Origin: Caldifarciminota bacterium
GTDB taxonomy: Bacteria > Hydrothermota > Tepidihabitantia > Tepidihabitantales > Tepidihabitantaceae
DNA: 19,853 bases
Direction: 5' to 3'
NCBI GenBank assembly: GCA_903908785.1
Contig: CAIVTL010000173.1
Span: forward strand, 1-19,853
The translations under genes and the position numbers were made by a program. Each line of letters starts with the position of its first letter. Within the stretch, counting starts at the first letter, position 1. The notes beneath the pieces are model-generated. The model was given only the letters and a program-made list of their open reading frames with translations, did no database searches and was not told where the DNA came from. This document shows positions 1 to 6,946 of this stretch, piece by piece.

Positions 1-827
1 AAGGGCATGGATATCTCTGCATGCTGGTTGGCCCCCGGGTACTCGGCGGCGATGCACAGCACCGGGTCGACCGACAGACTCGGCGGGCATTCGATACCCG
101 ACTCCTGCAGAATCATTGGCGTGCCGAATCCGCCGGCCGCGACCACAATCAGGTCACCGGTAACAGTTCGACGTCCGGTACGGTCCCGGACCGTAACGCC
201 GTTTGCCCGGCTGCCGTCCAGCAGGATCTTCTCGACTCGGCTCTCGGGCAACAACTGTGCTCCGGCAGCGACGGCCTTCTTCAGGAAACGGCGGCTGTCC
301 CACTTTGCCCCCGTGCGGCAGCCGATGATGCACCTGCCGCAGTTGGTGCAGGCGGCAAGGTCGATCAACTTGGGGAGCGGCGCCGGGTTGAGACCCATCG
401 CCTGGAAAGCCTCGTAGAGACGCCGGGTCAGCGCGCCCCAGCGCGGCATGTGGCCCGTGGTGACCGGGATCTGTTCGTAGATTTCCTCGAATTCGGCATC
501 AAGATTGATCCCCAGCGCGGCAAGGTTCTGGTCGCAGCGCAGCGCGTTCGCGCAACTGAGCGTAGTCGTGCCGCCGAGTGCGCGGCCATTCACCAACACC
601 ATTCCTTCCTCGGCTTTCCGAATCTCCATTGGCCGGAAAAGCAGCCGAATCAGGCGGGCGTCGAACAGAAGTCCGGCGCGGCGCAATGGTTCGATACGAG
701 AGAGAGAAGCGCGGAACGGTGCGAACTCACCACCGGCTTCGATCACCGTCACATCGTACTGCCCCTGCAGTTCCATGGCGGCGGTCGCGCCGCCCGCGCC
801 GCTGCCGATGACAATTGCTTTCCTCAT
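1..827 (-). CDS. GMC-family FAD oxidoreductase with ferredoxin-like Cys cluster (3' end outside window)
   Basis: The reading frame is open from an ATG at 827 to the left edge, about 275 codons. The N-terminus, MRKAIVIGSGAGGATAAMEL, is a Rossmann FAD-binding motif (GSGAGG) followed about 15 residues later by VIEAGGEF, the acidic end of the second strand. NGRALGGTTTLSC matches the GMC flavin-attachment loop. About residues 160-175 carry ACTNCGRCIIGC, a four-Cys ferredoxin-like cluster found in a subset of GMC oxidoreductases and suggesting an Fe-S centre that feeds or drains the flavin. VVAAGGFGTPMIL is the usual second FAD/active-site strand of the family. The catalytic C-terminal His/Asn region lies beyond the window. 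The start overlaps the preceding stop by ATGA, so it is probably translated by coupling as the last visible member of a four-gene cassette. The substrate is unknown; an alcohol or lipid-like substrate is usual for the family. Confidence 0.85.
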   Translation of the reverse strand, partial: MRKAIVIGSGAGGATAAMELQGQYDVTVIEAGGEFAPFRASLSRIEPLRRAGLLFDARLIRLLFRPMEIRKAEEGMVLVNGRALGGTTTLSCANALRCDQNLAALGINLDAEFEEIYEQIPVTTGHMPRWGALTRRLYEAFQAMGLNPAPLPKLIDLAACTNCGRCIIGCRTGAKWDSRRFLKKAVAAGAQLLPESRVEKILLDGSRANGVTVRDRTGRRTVTGDLIVVAAGGFGTPMILQESGIECPPSLSVDPVLCIAAEYPGANQHAEISMP

Positions 828-1369
828 GCGGCAGGCGGCGGCTCAAGGATGGCCCGACAACACGGACTGCCTTCGGTGATCCGACTGGCGAACGTCAGCC
901 GGCCTCCCCGCGACAGACCGGAAGCAAGGCCCTGGTCAAGTGCCTGCATCACCCGGCACACCGGGCCAGAGTAGTATGCACTGAACAGGCACCGCGGAAT
1001 GACAGCTTCGCCGTAGCCGGCACCCTCGAACCTGATGCCCAGGGCTTTGTAGGAAATCCTGAGCGCAGAGGCTACGTCCCGCTCGGTGGCGACACGGAAC
1101 TCCCGCCGCAGGTCCTGTCCCATCGTCTGCGCCGCGTCGAACAACCGGCCCCGTACGGCCGCAGCGACGCCCGGCAAGCACAGACAGGATTCGGCTCGGT
1201 CCCGACTGAAGACGGCGAATGCTGTCAGCGATTCGCGGTATGACAGGCCGCGGACATCGGGCGCCGAACTCCGAAAGGCATCGGCGGTGACTGCGACCAA
1301 CTGGTCCAGGCGACGCTTGGCAAAAGGTGCGGGCAAATAGACACCGGCCAAACCCAGCAACAGGTTCAA
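824..1369 (-). CDS. Cys-rich protein of unknown function (weak ATC-hydrolase-like pattern)
   Basis: A 181-residue protein starting at a TTG (1367-1369) that overlaps the upstream stop as TTGA; its own stop overlaps the next ATG as ATGA. This double overlap supports the start although TTG is rare. The N-terminal half is helical. The C-terminal part has Cys127, Cys138, Asp145 and Cys170-Cys171 in the pattern C(F/S)xxYY...C...D.G...GG.L.F..R..EG.P.C. That layout vaguely recalls the L-2-amino-thiazoline-4-carboxylic acid hydrolase-like family, but I cannot confirm it. There is no signal peptide. Its place between a membrane protein and a GMC flavoprotein suggests an accessory or hydrolytic role in the same pathway (inference). 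Confidence 0.75.
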   Translation of the reverse strand: MNLLLGLAGVYLPAPFAKRRLDQLVAVTADAFRSSAPDVRGLSYRESLTAFAVFSRDRAESCLCLPGVAAAVRGRLFDAAQTMGQDLRREFRVATERDVASALRISYKALGIRFEGAGYGEAVIPRCLFSAYYSGPVCRVMQALDQGLASGLSRGGRLTFASRITEGSPCCRAILEPPPAA

Positions 1370-1770
1370 CGACTCAAGCGCCGGATTCCGACCGCGAAAA
1401 GGAGTGCTGCGGCGCCAATCGCGCCGTCCACGAGGAAGTTGGTGAGACAGATCAACGACCGCTGAACGAGGATGAAGAGCATGAGCGATAACACCGAACT
1501 TGAGAGCTTGCCGACAGCGAGCAACAGGGGGAAGTAGTGATTCGACGGATGGCGGAACATCAGGAATGCCAGCGTTGATACCAAAGCCATATAGGCGACG
1601 ACCAAGCCGAGGTAGAAGTAGCTGACCTGCGTCGGCGTTGGGGCCAATCCAATGCCTGCGGAGAGCGAATTGAAGAAACCGAGCACCCCTGCCGGTGCGG
1701 TCAGGAACAGGATTCCGACTATCAGGAACACGACGAGCATCACCAGGCTAAAAGGACGGTAGAGTTTCAC
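1366..1770 (-). CDS. Small four-TM membrane protein
   Basis: A 134-residue integral membrane protein with hydrophobic segments at about residues 8-31, 51-70, 79-100 and 105-126. The frame is open further upstream to 1911, but that extension lies inside the radical SAM gene. The GTG at 1768-1770 forms a GTGA overlap with the radical SAM stop and directly precedes KLYRPFSLVMLVV, a natural membrane-protein N-terminus, so I choose it. The stop overlaps the next start as TTGA. No catalytic motif is visible. Because it is welded into a cassette with redox enzymes, it may anchor or transport a hydrophobic intermediate, which is speculation. Confidence 0.8.
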   Translation of the reverse strand: MKLYRPFSLVMLVVFLIVGILFLTAPAGVLGFFNSLSAGIGLAPTPTQVSYFYLGLVVAYMALVSTLAFLMFRHPSNHYFPLLLAVGKLSSSVLSLMLFILVQRSLICLTNFLVDGAIGAAALLFAVGIRRLSR

Positions 1771-2921
1771 GACGGGTTGTGAAGCCTGAAGAACCTGGCT
1801 GGTGGTCCGAATGCTGCCTGTTCCGCTATCTCGCGCGAAACTTGGCCCGGAAGCGGCAACGTGCCCTGAAAGCGGTCTCGGATAAGACCGTAGTTCCGGT
1901 TGATGAAGCACCCGTCGCTCGCCCGGGCGACGCTCCGCATCCGTTCGTAGATCGTCGCCAGCGGTTCCCGCATCACGTTGCCGTGCGAGAGCGGGACGAA
2001 GACGCAGGGCCCGACCTCGCCAAAGGCGTCGACATAGACCATCTTGTCGCCACAGGTACAGCCGAAGTGCTCCCGTCCCTCAAAGTGTCCCAGGTAGTTG
2101 ACCGTAATCCGACCCTCGCGATTGAGGCGGTCCTGCAGCCGGACCAGGGTCAACCGATCGTTGTCGGTAATCACGTACTCCTCTTTCCACCCGTCGGGCG
2201 TCGACGGCTTCATCTCGCTCAGCCACGCTTCGTGTACGCCCAGTCCGGCCAGGAAATCGACCAGCCGCTCGGTCTCGTTGTTCCGGATCGTCTCGCGTGA
2301 CAGCACTGCCGAAACGCTCACGTGCATGCCCGCGTTACGGAAGATGTCAAGCGCCGCCAGCGCGGTCCGGTACGCGCCCTCGTAATTCCGCGACCGGTCG
2401 TGCTTTTCCTCTTCCCAGTGGTCGAGGCTTACGCTCACGTAAAACATCCCTGCCCGCCGCAAATCAGCGGCCAGCTCCGGGGTCAGCGTACAGCCGGTAG
2501 TAAAGAGCTTGACCGTGCAGTCGGCGGAAGCGCGCTCGGTAATCCGTACGATGTCGCGGTTCAGCAGCGGCTCGCCGCCGGTGAACCCGAGCCAGAACAC
2601 GCCCAGCCGCTTCAGGTCGGCGATGACGACCTCGATGGTCTCGGTCGTCATCACGGTACCGCTCCGCTTGCGGTTGTAGCAGTAGCCGCAGCCTTGGGGG
2701 CAGAGGTTGGTGAGGCCGACCTGGGCATGCGACGGCCCGGAAGTCGCGGGCAGCAGGTGCTCGTTGATGAACCGCCGGTAGGCCGGGCTGTTCAGCGGCG
2801 GCAAATGCGAGTGAATCACGTAGTTCCCGTCGACGGCCGTCGTCTTGAACTTCCCCATGTACTGCATCAGGAACCACAGCACGGACGGCCGGGCGCGCAG
2901 AATCTGCGGGTTCGATGCCAT
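1767..2921 (-). CDS. Radical SAM protein with SPASM/Twitch-like C-terminal cluster
   Basis: From the ATG at 2921 the protein has 384 residues. It holds the radical SAM [4Fe-4S] motif CPQGCGYC (Cys74, Cys78, Cys81) and the SAM-binding GGEP at about 115-118. The C-terminal region has Cys288, Cys290, Cys306 and Cys338 in the context CTCGDKMVYVD...GPCVFVPLSHGN, typical of a SPASM/Twitch auxiliary cluster domain, as in peptide-modifying enzymes, heme d1/tungsten-cofactor maturases and similar. A GTG at 2960 would add 13 residues, but a promoter -10 box at 2966-2971 puts the likely transcript start at or beyond that codon, so 2921 is preferred. First gene of a four-gene coupled cassette. No short precursor peptide is obvious nearby, so the substrate is open. 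Confidence 0.92.
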   Translation of the reverse strand: MASNPQILRARPSVLWFLMQYMGKFKTTAVDGNYVIHSHLPPLNSPAYRRFINEHLLPATSGPSHAQVGLTNLCPQGCGYCYNRKRSGTVMTTETIEVVIADLKRLGVFWLGFTGGEPLLNRDIVRITERASADCTVKLFTTGCTLTPELAADLRRAGMFYVSVSLDHWEEEKHDRSRNYEGAYRTALAALDIFRNAGMHVSVSAVLSRETIRNNETERLVDFLAGLGVHEAWLSEMKPSTPDGWKEEYVITDNDRLTLVRLQDRLNREGRITVNYLGHFEGREHFGCTCGDKMVYVDAFGEVGPCVFVPLSHGNVMREPLATIYERMRSVARASDGCFINRNYGLIRDRFQGTLPLPGQVSREIAEQAAFGPPARFFRLHNPS

Positions 2922-2965
2922 GCTCTTCAGTATGCCGAATTGGTCAGCGAGGGTAGGCACTATTC

Positions 2966-2994
2966 AGTATAGCCGGGCAGATTGGATTCGACAA
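2966..2994 (-). promoter_or_regulatory. Sigma70-like promoter of the radical SAM cassette
   Basis: On the minus strand, TTGTCG (2989-2994) and TATACT (2966-2971) are separated by exactly 17 nt. This lies in the 79-nt gap between the flavoprotein stop and the radical SAM gene. It gives a leader of about 40 nt to the ATG at 2921. Confidence 0.6.
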
Positions 2995-3039
2995 TATGGT
3001 TCAGATCGCGGGGACAGCGCAGACCGGACTCAGCGTCCA

Positions 3040-3819
3040 TCACGGCTGGGGCTGCGGCTTTGCCCTTCTCGCGAGGAAGTAGTCCAGGAGCCCGCCGACA
3101 GCCTTCTGGAACACGTTCAGTCGAACGGGATAGAAGTAGTCCGACTCGAACCAGCCCTTGTCCCGCCAATACGTGTAGTCGCGAGCCGTCTCATCCAATT
3201 CCCGCAGAATGCTCGAACGACCCATCCTGAAGACCATCAGCATGACGAGCGGCGGGGAGGGATAGGGGGGCTGCGACAGCCGGTCGAGGAATCGCGCGCT
3301 GTGGGCCTTGAGGACGGCTTCGGCTTTCCGTTTTGCCTTCTCGGTCATCGGGTCAAGAGCCGTGACACAGCTTCCCTTCGTTACTCTGAAGCCGAGTCCC
3401 TGGGCCACGAAGTCCAGGTACTTCAGTATCTTGGGGCCCCCATAGAAGCCCTGCACGACGATGCCGGTGAAGACTTTGCCGAAGAAGCGCGGACGATGGA
3501 ACATGCAGCCCAGCCGGTCGAGGAATACCTTCATGATACCCGAGACCTGGAACGAGTAGTTGGGCGTTGCGAAGACGACCCCGTCCGACATCATCATCTT
3601 CTCAATGAGCACGTCTCGGTCATCCTTCAACGGACAGAACTCCTCGCCTTTGGCGAAGCAGACTTTGCAGCCCCGGCATGCCTCCAGCTTGTAGTCACTG
3701 AGAACGACGACCTCAGATTCGACGTCACCCTGCGACTCGATGCCGTTCAGGAACTGGCGGACTGCATAGAGTGTGTGTTTCTTGCTGGCAGTGCCGACGA
3801 AAGCCGTAACTTTCTTCAT
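3040..3819 (-). CDS. Iron-sulfur flavoprotein-like NAD(P)H-dependent FMN reductase
   Basis: A 259-residue flavodoxin-fold protein. The N-terminal MKKVTAFVGTASKKHT is the beta1/FMN-phosphate loop. ACRGCKVCFAKGEEFC (Cys48, Cys51, Cys54, Cys62) is the compact Cys motif of the iron-sulfur flavoprotein / NAD(P)H-dependent oxidoreductase group. ATPNYSFQVSGIMKVFLDR at about 84-102 is the conserved second flavin-contact region, and IVVQGFYGGPKIL is the third. The C-terminal 90 residues are a helical extension rich in aromatic residues (YTYWRDKGWFESDYFYP) seen in some longer members. The start overlaps the stop of the truncated flavodoxin as ATGA, with TGAGG about 8 nt upstream. Likely a cytosolic electron-transfer reductase with unknown partner. 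Confidence 0.88.
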   Translation of the reverse strand: MKKVTAFVGTASKKHTLYAVRQFLNGIESQGDVESEVVVLSDYKLEACRGCKVCFAKGEEFCPLKDDRDVLIEKMMMSDGVVFATPNYSFQVSGIMKVFLDRLGCMFHRPRFFGKVFTGIVVQGFYGGPKILKYLDFVAQGLGFRVTKGSCVTALDPMTEKAKRKAEAVLKAHSARFLDRLSQPPYPSPPLVMLMVFRMGRSSILRELDETARDYTYWRDKGWFESDYFYPVRLNVFQKAVGGLLDYFLARRAKPQPQP

Positions 3820-3971
3820 CGCGACGGCCTCAGACGGACTATCTTGCCCATGGCTCGGCGTTTGCGTTCGGTTATGCTGACATGTTCAGCCGCCAATGCT
3901 CCTGCCAGATTCCTGACCAAGGCATCGTTGTTGCCTGTCAGCGAAGGGGAAAGGACTTTCGTCTTCGACAT
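3816..3971 (-). pseudogene. 51-residue N-terminal remnant of a flavodoxin-like protein
   Basis: Starts at an ATG (3969-3971) preceded by a strong GAGGAGG site; the frame is open to 4010 but this start is clearly better. MSKTKVL...SLTGNNDALVRN fits the first strand and FMN-phosphate loop (SLTGNT) of a flavodoxin, followed by helix 1 and ITERKRRAMGKIV, resembling the next element of the flavodoxin-domain family. It then stops at TGA inside the ATGA overlap with the reductase, whereas a full flavodoxin needs about 140-170 residues. None of the remaining fold elements is present. It could be a relic acting now mainly as a translated leader that delivers ribosomes to the reductase, or a small functional protein; the first seems likelier. 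Confidence 0.6.
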
Positions 3972-4060
3972 GTTCCTCCTCGGGGGACGTAAGTGTGTAG
4001 CAGCCCGCATGTCCGGCCGGCGCCGATGCCAGGTCCGGACTCGGTCTCAATCGCGGGTGA

Positions 4061-4088
4061 AGAATATCCCGGCTGCGGCCAAGGTCAA
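4061..4088 (-). promoter_or_regulatory. Possible divergent promoter for the truncated flavodoxin and reductase
   Basis: Minus strand TTGACC (4083-4088) and TATTCT (4061-4066) with 16-nt spacing, about 90 nt upstream of the ATG at 3971. It faces away from the stronger plus-strand promoter at 4129-4157. The -10 box is only a moderate match. Confidence 0.35.
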
Positions 4089-4128
4089 GACGTGCAACAG
4101 TACCGCCCGAGCCATGACCTCCACCATG

Positions 4129-4157
4129 TTGACATTCTGCCGCTGCCGGTCTACAAT
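4129..4157 (+). promoter_or_regulatory. Near-consensus sigma70 promoter of the amber-interrupted flavodoxin
   Basis: TTGACA at 4129-4134, exactly 17 nt, then TACAAT at 4152-4157: one mismatch in twelve from the consensus. It is followed by AAAGGAG (4179-4185), 5 nt before the ATG at 4191. The intact control region contrasts with the broken reading frame behind it. Confidence 0.75.
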
Positions 4158-4190
4158 CGCACCGCAACCGCCAGCAACAAAGGAGCAGCA

Positions 4191-4625
4191 ATGAAGACAA
4201 TCGTAATCTACAGCTCGAAGCATCACATGAACACCGAGAAGGTTGCGCAGGCAATCGCCGGTGAACTCAAGGCCGAAGCGCGGAAGGTATCAGACGTGAA
4301 GCCGTAGGACCTCGACGGCTTCGACCTTGTCGGGCTCGGATCGGGCATCAACGGCTTCGACGTCCACCCGGAGATGCACGCCCTGGTCGATGGCATGGGC
4401 GAGGCCAAGGGCCGCAAGGCCTTCCTCTTCTCCACCTGCGCCTCGCGCAAGGTCTGGACCAGCAAACTCCGGGAGAAGCTCCTGGCCAAGGGGTTCACCG
4501 TGCTCGACGAGTTCTGCTGCGCCGGGCTCTGGACCCCGGGCCTGATCCAGGTGCGCAAGGGTCATCCTAGCGCTGAAGACCTCGATGCCGCCCGGGCATT
4601 TGCCCGAAGACTGCCGTTGTCCTGA
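4191..4625 (+). pseudogene. Flavodoxin gene interrupted by one in-frame TAG
   Basis: Reading from the ATG at 4191, the first 38 codons give MKTIVIYSSKHHMNTEKVAQ...VSDVKP. A TAG follows at 4305-4307, then the same frame continues without interruption to TGA at 4623-4625, starting DLDGFDLVGLGSGI. The total is 144 codons, the normal size of a short flavodoxin. All expected parts are visible: the FMN-phosphate loop SSKHHMNTEK, the second strand GLGSGI, RKAFLFSTCASRK, and a C-terminal part containing CCAGLWTPGLIQVRKGHPS, which fits a flavodoxin-domain protein. Relatives usually read KPEDL at this point, so TAG most simply derives from GAG by one G-to-T change. Options are a recent nonsense mutation, a sequencing error or readthrough. 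Several neighbours end in TAG, so the codon is a normal stop here. Confidence 0.85.
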
Positions 4626-4663
4626 GAGCCCCGAAGTACGGTACGTCGCGATGGAGGAATAGT

Positions 4664-4894
4664 ATGGCGAAGAAGATGACTGCGATGGGCACCGGGCCGG
4701 CGACTGCGGTGCCGGCGTTTGCCTACCTCGCGCTCGGGATCGCCCTCGACTACGTCCTGCGGCCGCGGTTCAAGCTGCACGCATCGTTCGATATGTAGTG
4801 GCGCTGGATCGTTGACCCGATCGCGGTCGGGCTTGTTGTGCTCGGAGTGTCCGCAGCCCAGATGATCCGGACATTCAAGCGACACGAAGTGGGG
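4664..4894 (+). pseudogene. Remnant of an isoprenylcysteine carboxyl methyltransferase-like membrane protein
   Basis: Follows the flavodoxin by 38 nt with its own GGAGGA site (4654-4659). The first 44 codons begin MAKKMTAMGTGPATAVPAFA and contain a TM segment (AFAYLALGIALDYVL). An in-frame TAG lies at 4796-4798. The frame then continues WRWIVDPIAVGLVVLGVSAA, a second TM segment, and QMIRTFKRHEV, which parallels the ...IRAFRAGRLQTSG of the intact ICMT-like domain at 6947-8092. The catalytic RHPMY and EE..Y region is missing. The frame runs on to 4958 but has lost family character by about 4894, where it overlaps the antisense 3' end of the aminotransferase gene. It is therefore both amber-interrupted and C-terminally truncated. 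It probably formed an operon with the flavodoxin. Confidence 0.65.
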
Positions 4895-6911
4895 CGGCCG
4901 TGTCGGGCGCGGATGCGGATGAGAACACATCTGCCACTGTCGTTTCGACTGACTGATTAATCCGCCGGCCGGTCGGTGTGTGGGGCAGGAACGGCGTACC
5001 GAAATGAACTGCGGCGAGCCCGCGGTTGAACCAGGGCACTGGCCCGGCGGCGATCGCTTGCACCGTCTCAATCAGCCGGGCGACCTCGGACTCGTCATTG
5101 GCAATGCCGAAGCTCACGCGCACGAGCCCGACGATCAATTTCTCCGCCAGCCGCGGAATGAACGTCAGGCCCAGGCGAGCCACGGTGCTCCGGATTCTGC
5201 CGATACCCAGCAGTCGTTTGACGTACATGTTCGCGCAGAAGCAGCCGTTGCGCACGCCAATGCCGCCGCGCTCGGCGATCATCTTCGCGGCGAGGCTGTG
5301 CGGCACCCGGTTCAGCTCAAAGCATATGACCCCGCCCTTACGCGGGAACCGTTCGGAGCGCTCGTTCGCGACGCCAAACACCCTGGTGCCCGGAATCCGC
5401 GAAAGACCTTCCAGGGCGCGGCCGGTAAGCCGTCTCTCCTCATCCTGGATCGCGTCCATGCCGACGCGCTCAAGGAGGTCAATGGCTTTGCCCAGCGCGG
5501 CAATTCCAACGACATTCTCGTCGCCCGAAGCGGTTATCCGTTCCACCTCGTCGCCGTCGAGCCGCAACGACCCCTTCCGACCTATCAAGCCACCCGAGCC
5601 GAACGGCGCGTACATCTTGTGAGCTGAGAAGGCGAGGTAGCCGATGTTGTCTTGGTGCATGCAGACAGGCCGATGCGCGGCCAGTTGTGCCGCGTCAACC
5701 AGCAGCCGCGCGCCGTACCGGTGAACCACCGCGCTGATGCCGGCGAGATCGTTGAACATGCCCATGGTGTTGGACGCGCCGCACACGCTGACCAGCCGGA
5801 TGCGCTTCCTGCCATATCGGTTCAGTTTGTTGCAGTCGCGTAACACGTGACCGAGTTCGTCCAGGCCGACAAGCCCGTTGCCGTCCACCGGTAGTCGGAC
5901 AAGGGAGATACCGGGCACGTGTCGCCAAGGCAGCTCATTCGAGTTGTGCTCGGACACCGTGTTCAGCACGACCGCGTCCGGGTCTTCCTGCACCAGCCGC
6001 CTCATGCTCTTCGCCACGACATGCAGCGCCTCGGTAGTATTCGAAGCAAAGATAACCTCGTACTCGTCAGCCGGGGCACCGAAGAACCGGTGGCAGGAGT
6101 CCCGCACCGCCCGGACCAGGCCGGGCCACGCCATCTCAGACTGACGCCAGGCACGGCATGCAACATCCCAGATCGGCTGAAACGTCGGGGTGCTCGCACT
6201 GTTGTCGAAGTTGACGTAAGGCTCATCACCGCGTGCTGTTGGGACCAGTACGCCGCGGCCGACCAACGTCGCCCTGAGTTGTGCCAGCAGGTCCACGCCC
6301 GAGTACCCGGCGAGCCCGTCCTTCCGAAGCAGTTCGTCGGGCGCGATGTCCGCGCCTTTACGTTTCCGGAATACGTCCCGACCGAAGCGCCCGGCCAGGC
6401 TCAACGCCTTGGCGAATGAGATGGCGCCGGCGATGTTTGGCGTGCCGGCCTCGAAGCGCATCGGCGCGTCGGCCCAATCAATCCAATCGGTCGAGACCAT
6501 CTTGGCCGTGCCGCCGCCGGTCTGAAACGGAACGCCCCTGGGCAGGTCGCCCTTTCTGACTGCTGCCGCCCTCAGCCCCAACGGGAGTCCGAGGTCGGCA
6601 CTCGAGGCAACTCGTACGTCGCGACCAGGCCCCAGTTGTCCGAGGAAGCCTTCCAGCCGCCAAGGAGTGAGAAACACGGTTGTGTAACCGCGACCCAGGC
6701 CAAGGTATTCGAGCACGATATCCCGTGTCCGTTCGTACAGCGCCGTCGTGATAAGTGAATTGTGACCGGTGCCGCGATGGACGTTGGAGTAGTGCTCAAG
6801 CGCAGCGCGGGTGGCCCGCTCGAGGTCGGCGTACGCGCGCTCCGCGGGATCCCCTGCCGGAGCCCGGACGACATCCCCATCAACCCTCTGACGATGGGTG
6901 TAATTGCTCAT
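4875..6911 (-). CDS. Class V PLP-dependent aminotransferase / cysteine desulfurase-like, with vestigial N-terminal repeat domain
   Basis: A 678-residue protein. Residues ~231-620 are a complete class V aminotransferase: VNFDNSASTP (233-242), NTTEALHVV, SEHNSN with His322, VDAAQ with Asp406, and HK at 431-432, Lys432 being the expected Schiff-base lysine in SAHKMYAPFGSGGL. RNGCFC at 554-559 sits where SufS/CsdA-type enzymes carry the persulfide Cys loop. Residues ~37-170 look like the two ends of a second class V domain joined together: HYSNVHRGTGHNSLITT near the start, then TGGGTAKMVSTDWIDW and MRFEAGTPNIAGAISFAKAL, with the PLP-lysine core absent. The enzyme may use cysteine or another amino acid. 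The start at 6911 has only a weak ribosome site; it lies 35 nt after the preceding stop, so co-transcription is likely. Confidence 0.87.
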   Translation of the reverse strand: MSNYTHRQRVDGDVVRAPAGDPAERAYADLERATRAALEHYSNVHRGTGHNSLITTALYERTRDIVLEYLGLGRGYTTVFLTPWRLEGFLGQLGPGRDVRVASSADLGLPLGLRAAAVRKGDLPRGVPFQTGGGTAKMVSTDWIDWADAPMRFEAGTPNIAGAISFAKALSLAGRFGRDVFRKRKGADIAPDELLRKDGLAGYSGVDLLAQLRATLVGRGVLVPTARGDEPYVNFDNSASTPTFQPIWDVACRAWRQSEMAWPGLVRAVRDSCHRFFGAPADEYEVIFASNTTEALHVVAKSMRRLVQEDPDAVVLNTVSEHNSNELPWRHVPGISLVRLPVDGNGLVGLDELGHVLRDCNKLNRYGRKRIRLVSVCGASNTMGMFNDLAGISAVVHRYGARLLVDAAQLAAHRPVCMHQDNIGYLAFSAHKMYAPFGSGGLIGRKGSLRLDGDEVERITASGDENVVGIAALGKAIDLLERVGMDAIQDEERRLTGRALEGLSRIPGTRVFGVANERSERFPRKGGVICFELNRVPHSLAAKMIAERGGIGVRNGCFCANMYVKRLLGIGRIRSTVARLGLTFIPRLAEKLIVGLVRVSFGIANDESEVARLIETVQAIAAGPVPWFNRGLAAVHFGTPFLPHTPTGRRINQSVETTVADVFSSASAPDTAAPLRVA

Positions 6912-6946
6912 CGTCGAATCAAGCTGAAGATGCGCACACGCTCTGC

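Noticed and set aside
21..974. A 317-codon plus-strand frame at the left edge
   Set aside because: It is antisense to the GMC oxidoreductase, whose FAD and Cys motifs are unambiguous.
4191..4958. TAG as a reassigned sense codon (for example pyrrolysine)
   Set aside because: Genes ending at 6947, 8254, 15377 and 15860 use TAG as a normal stop, and no suppressor tRNA or Pyl gene is visible here. Kept only as a remote alternative.
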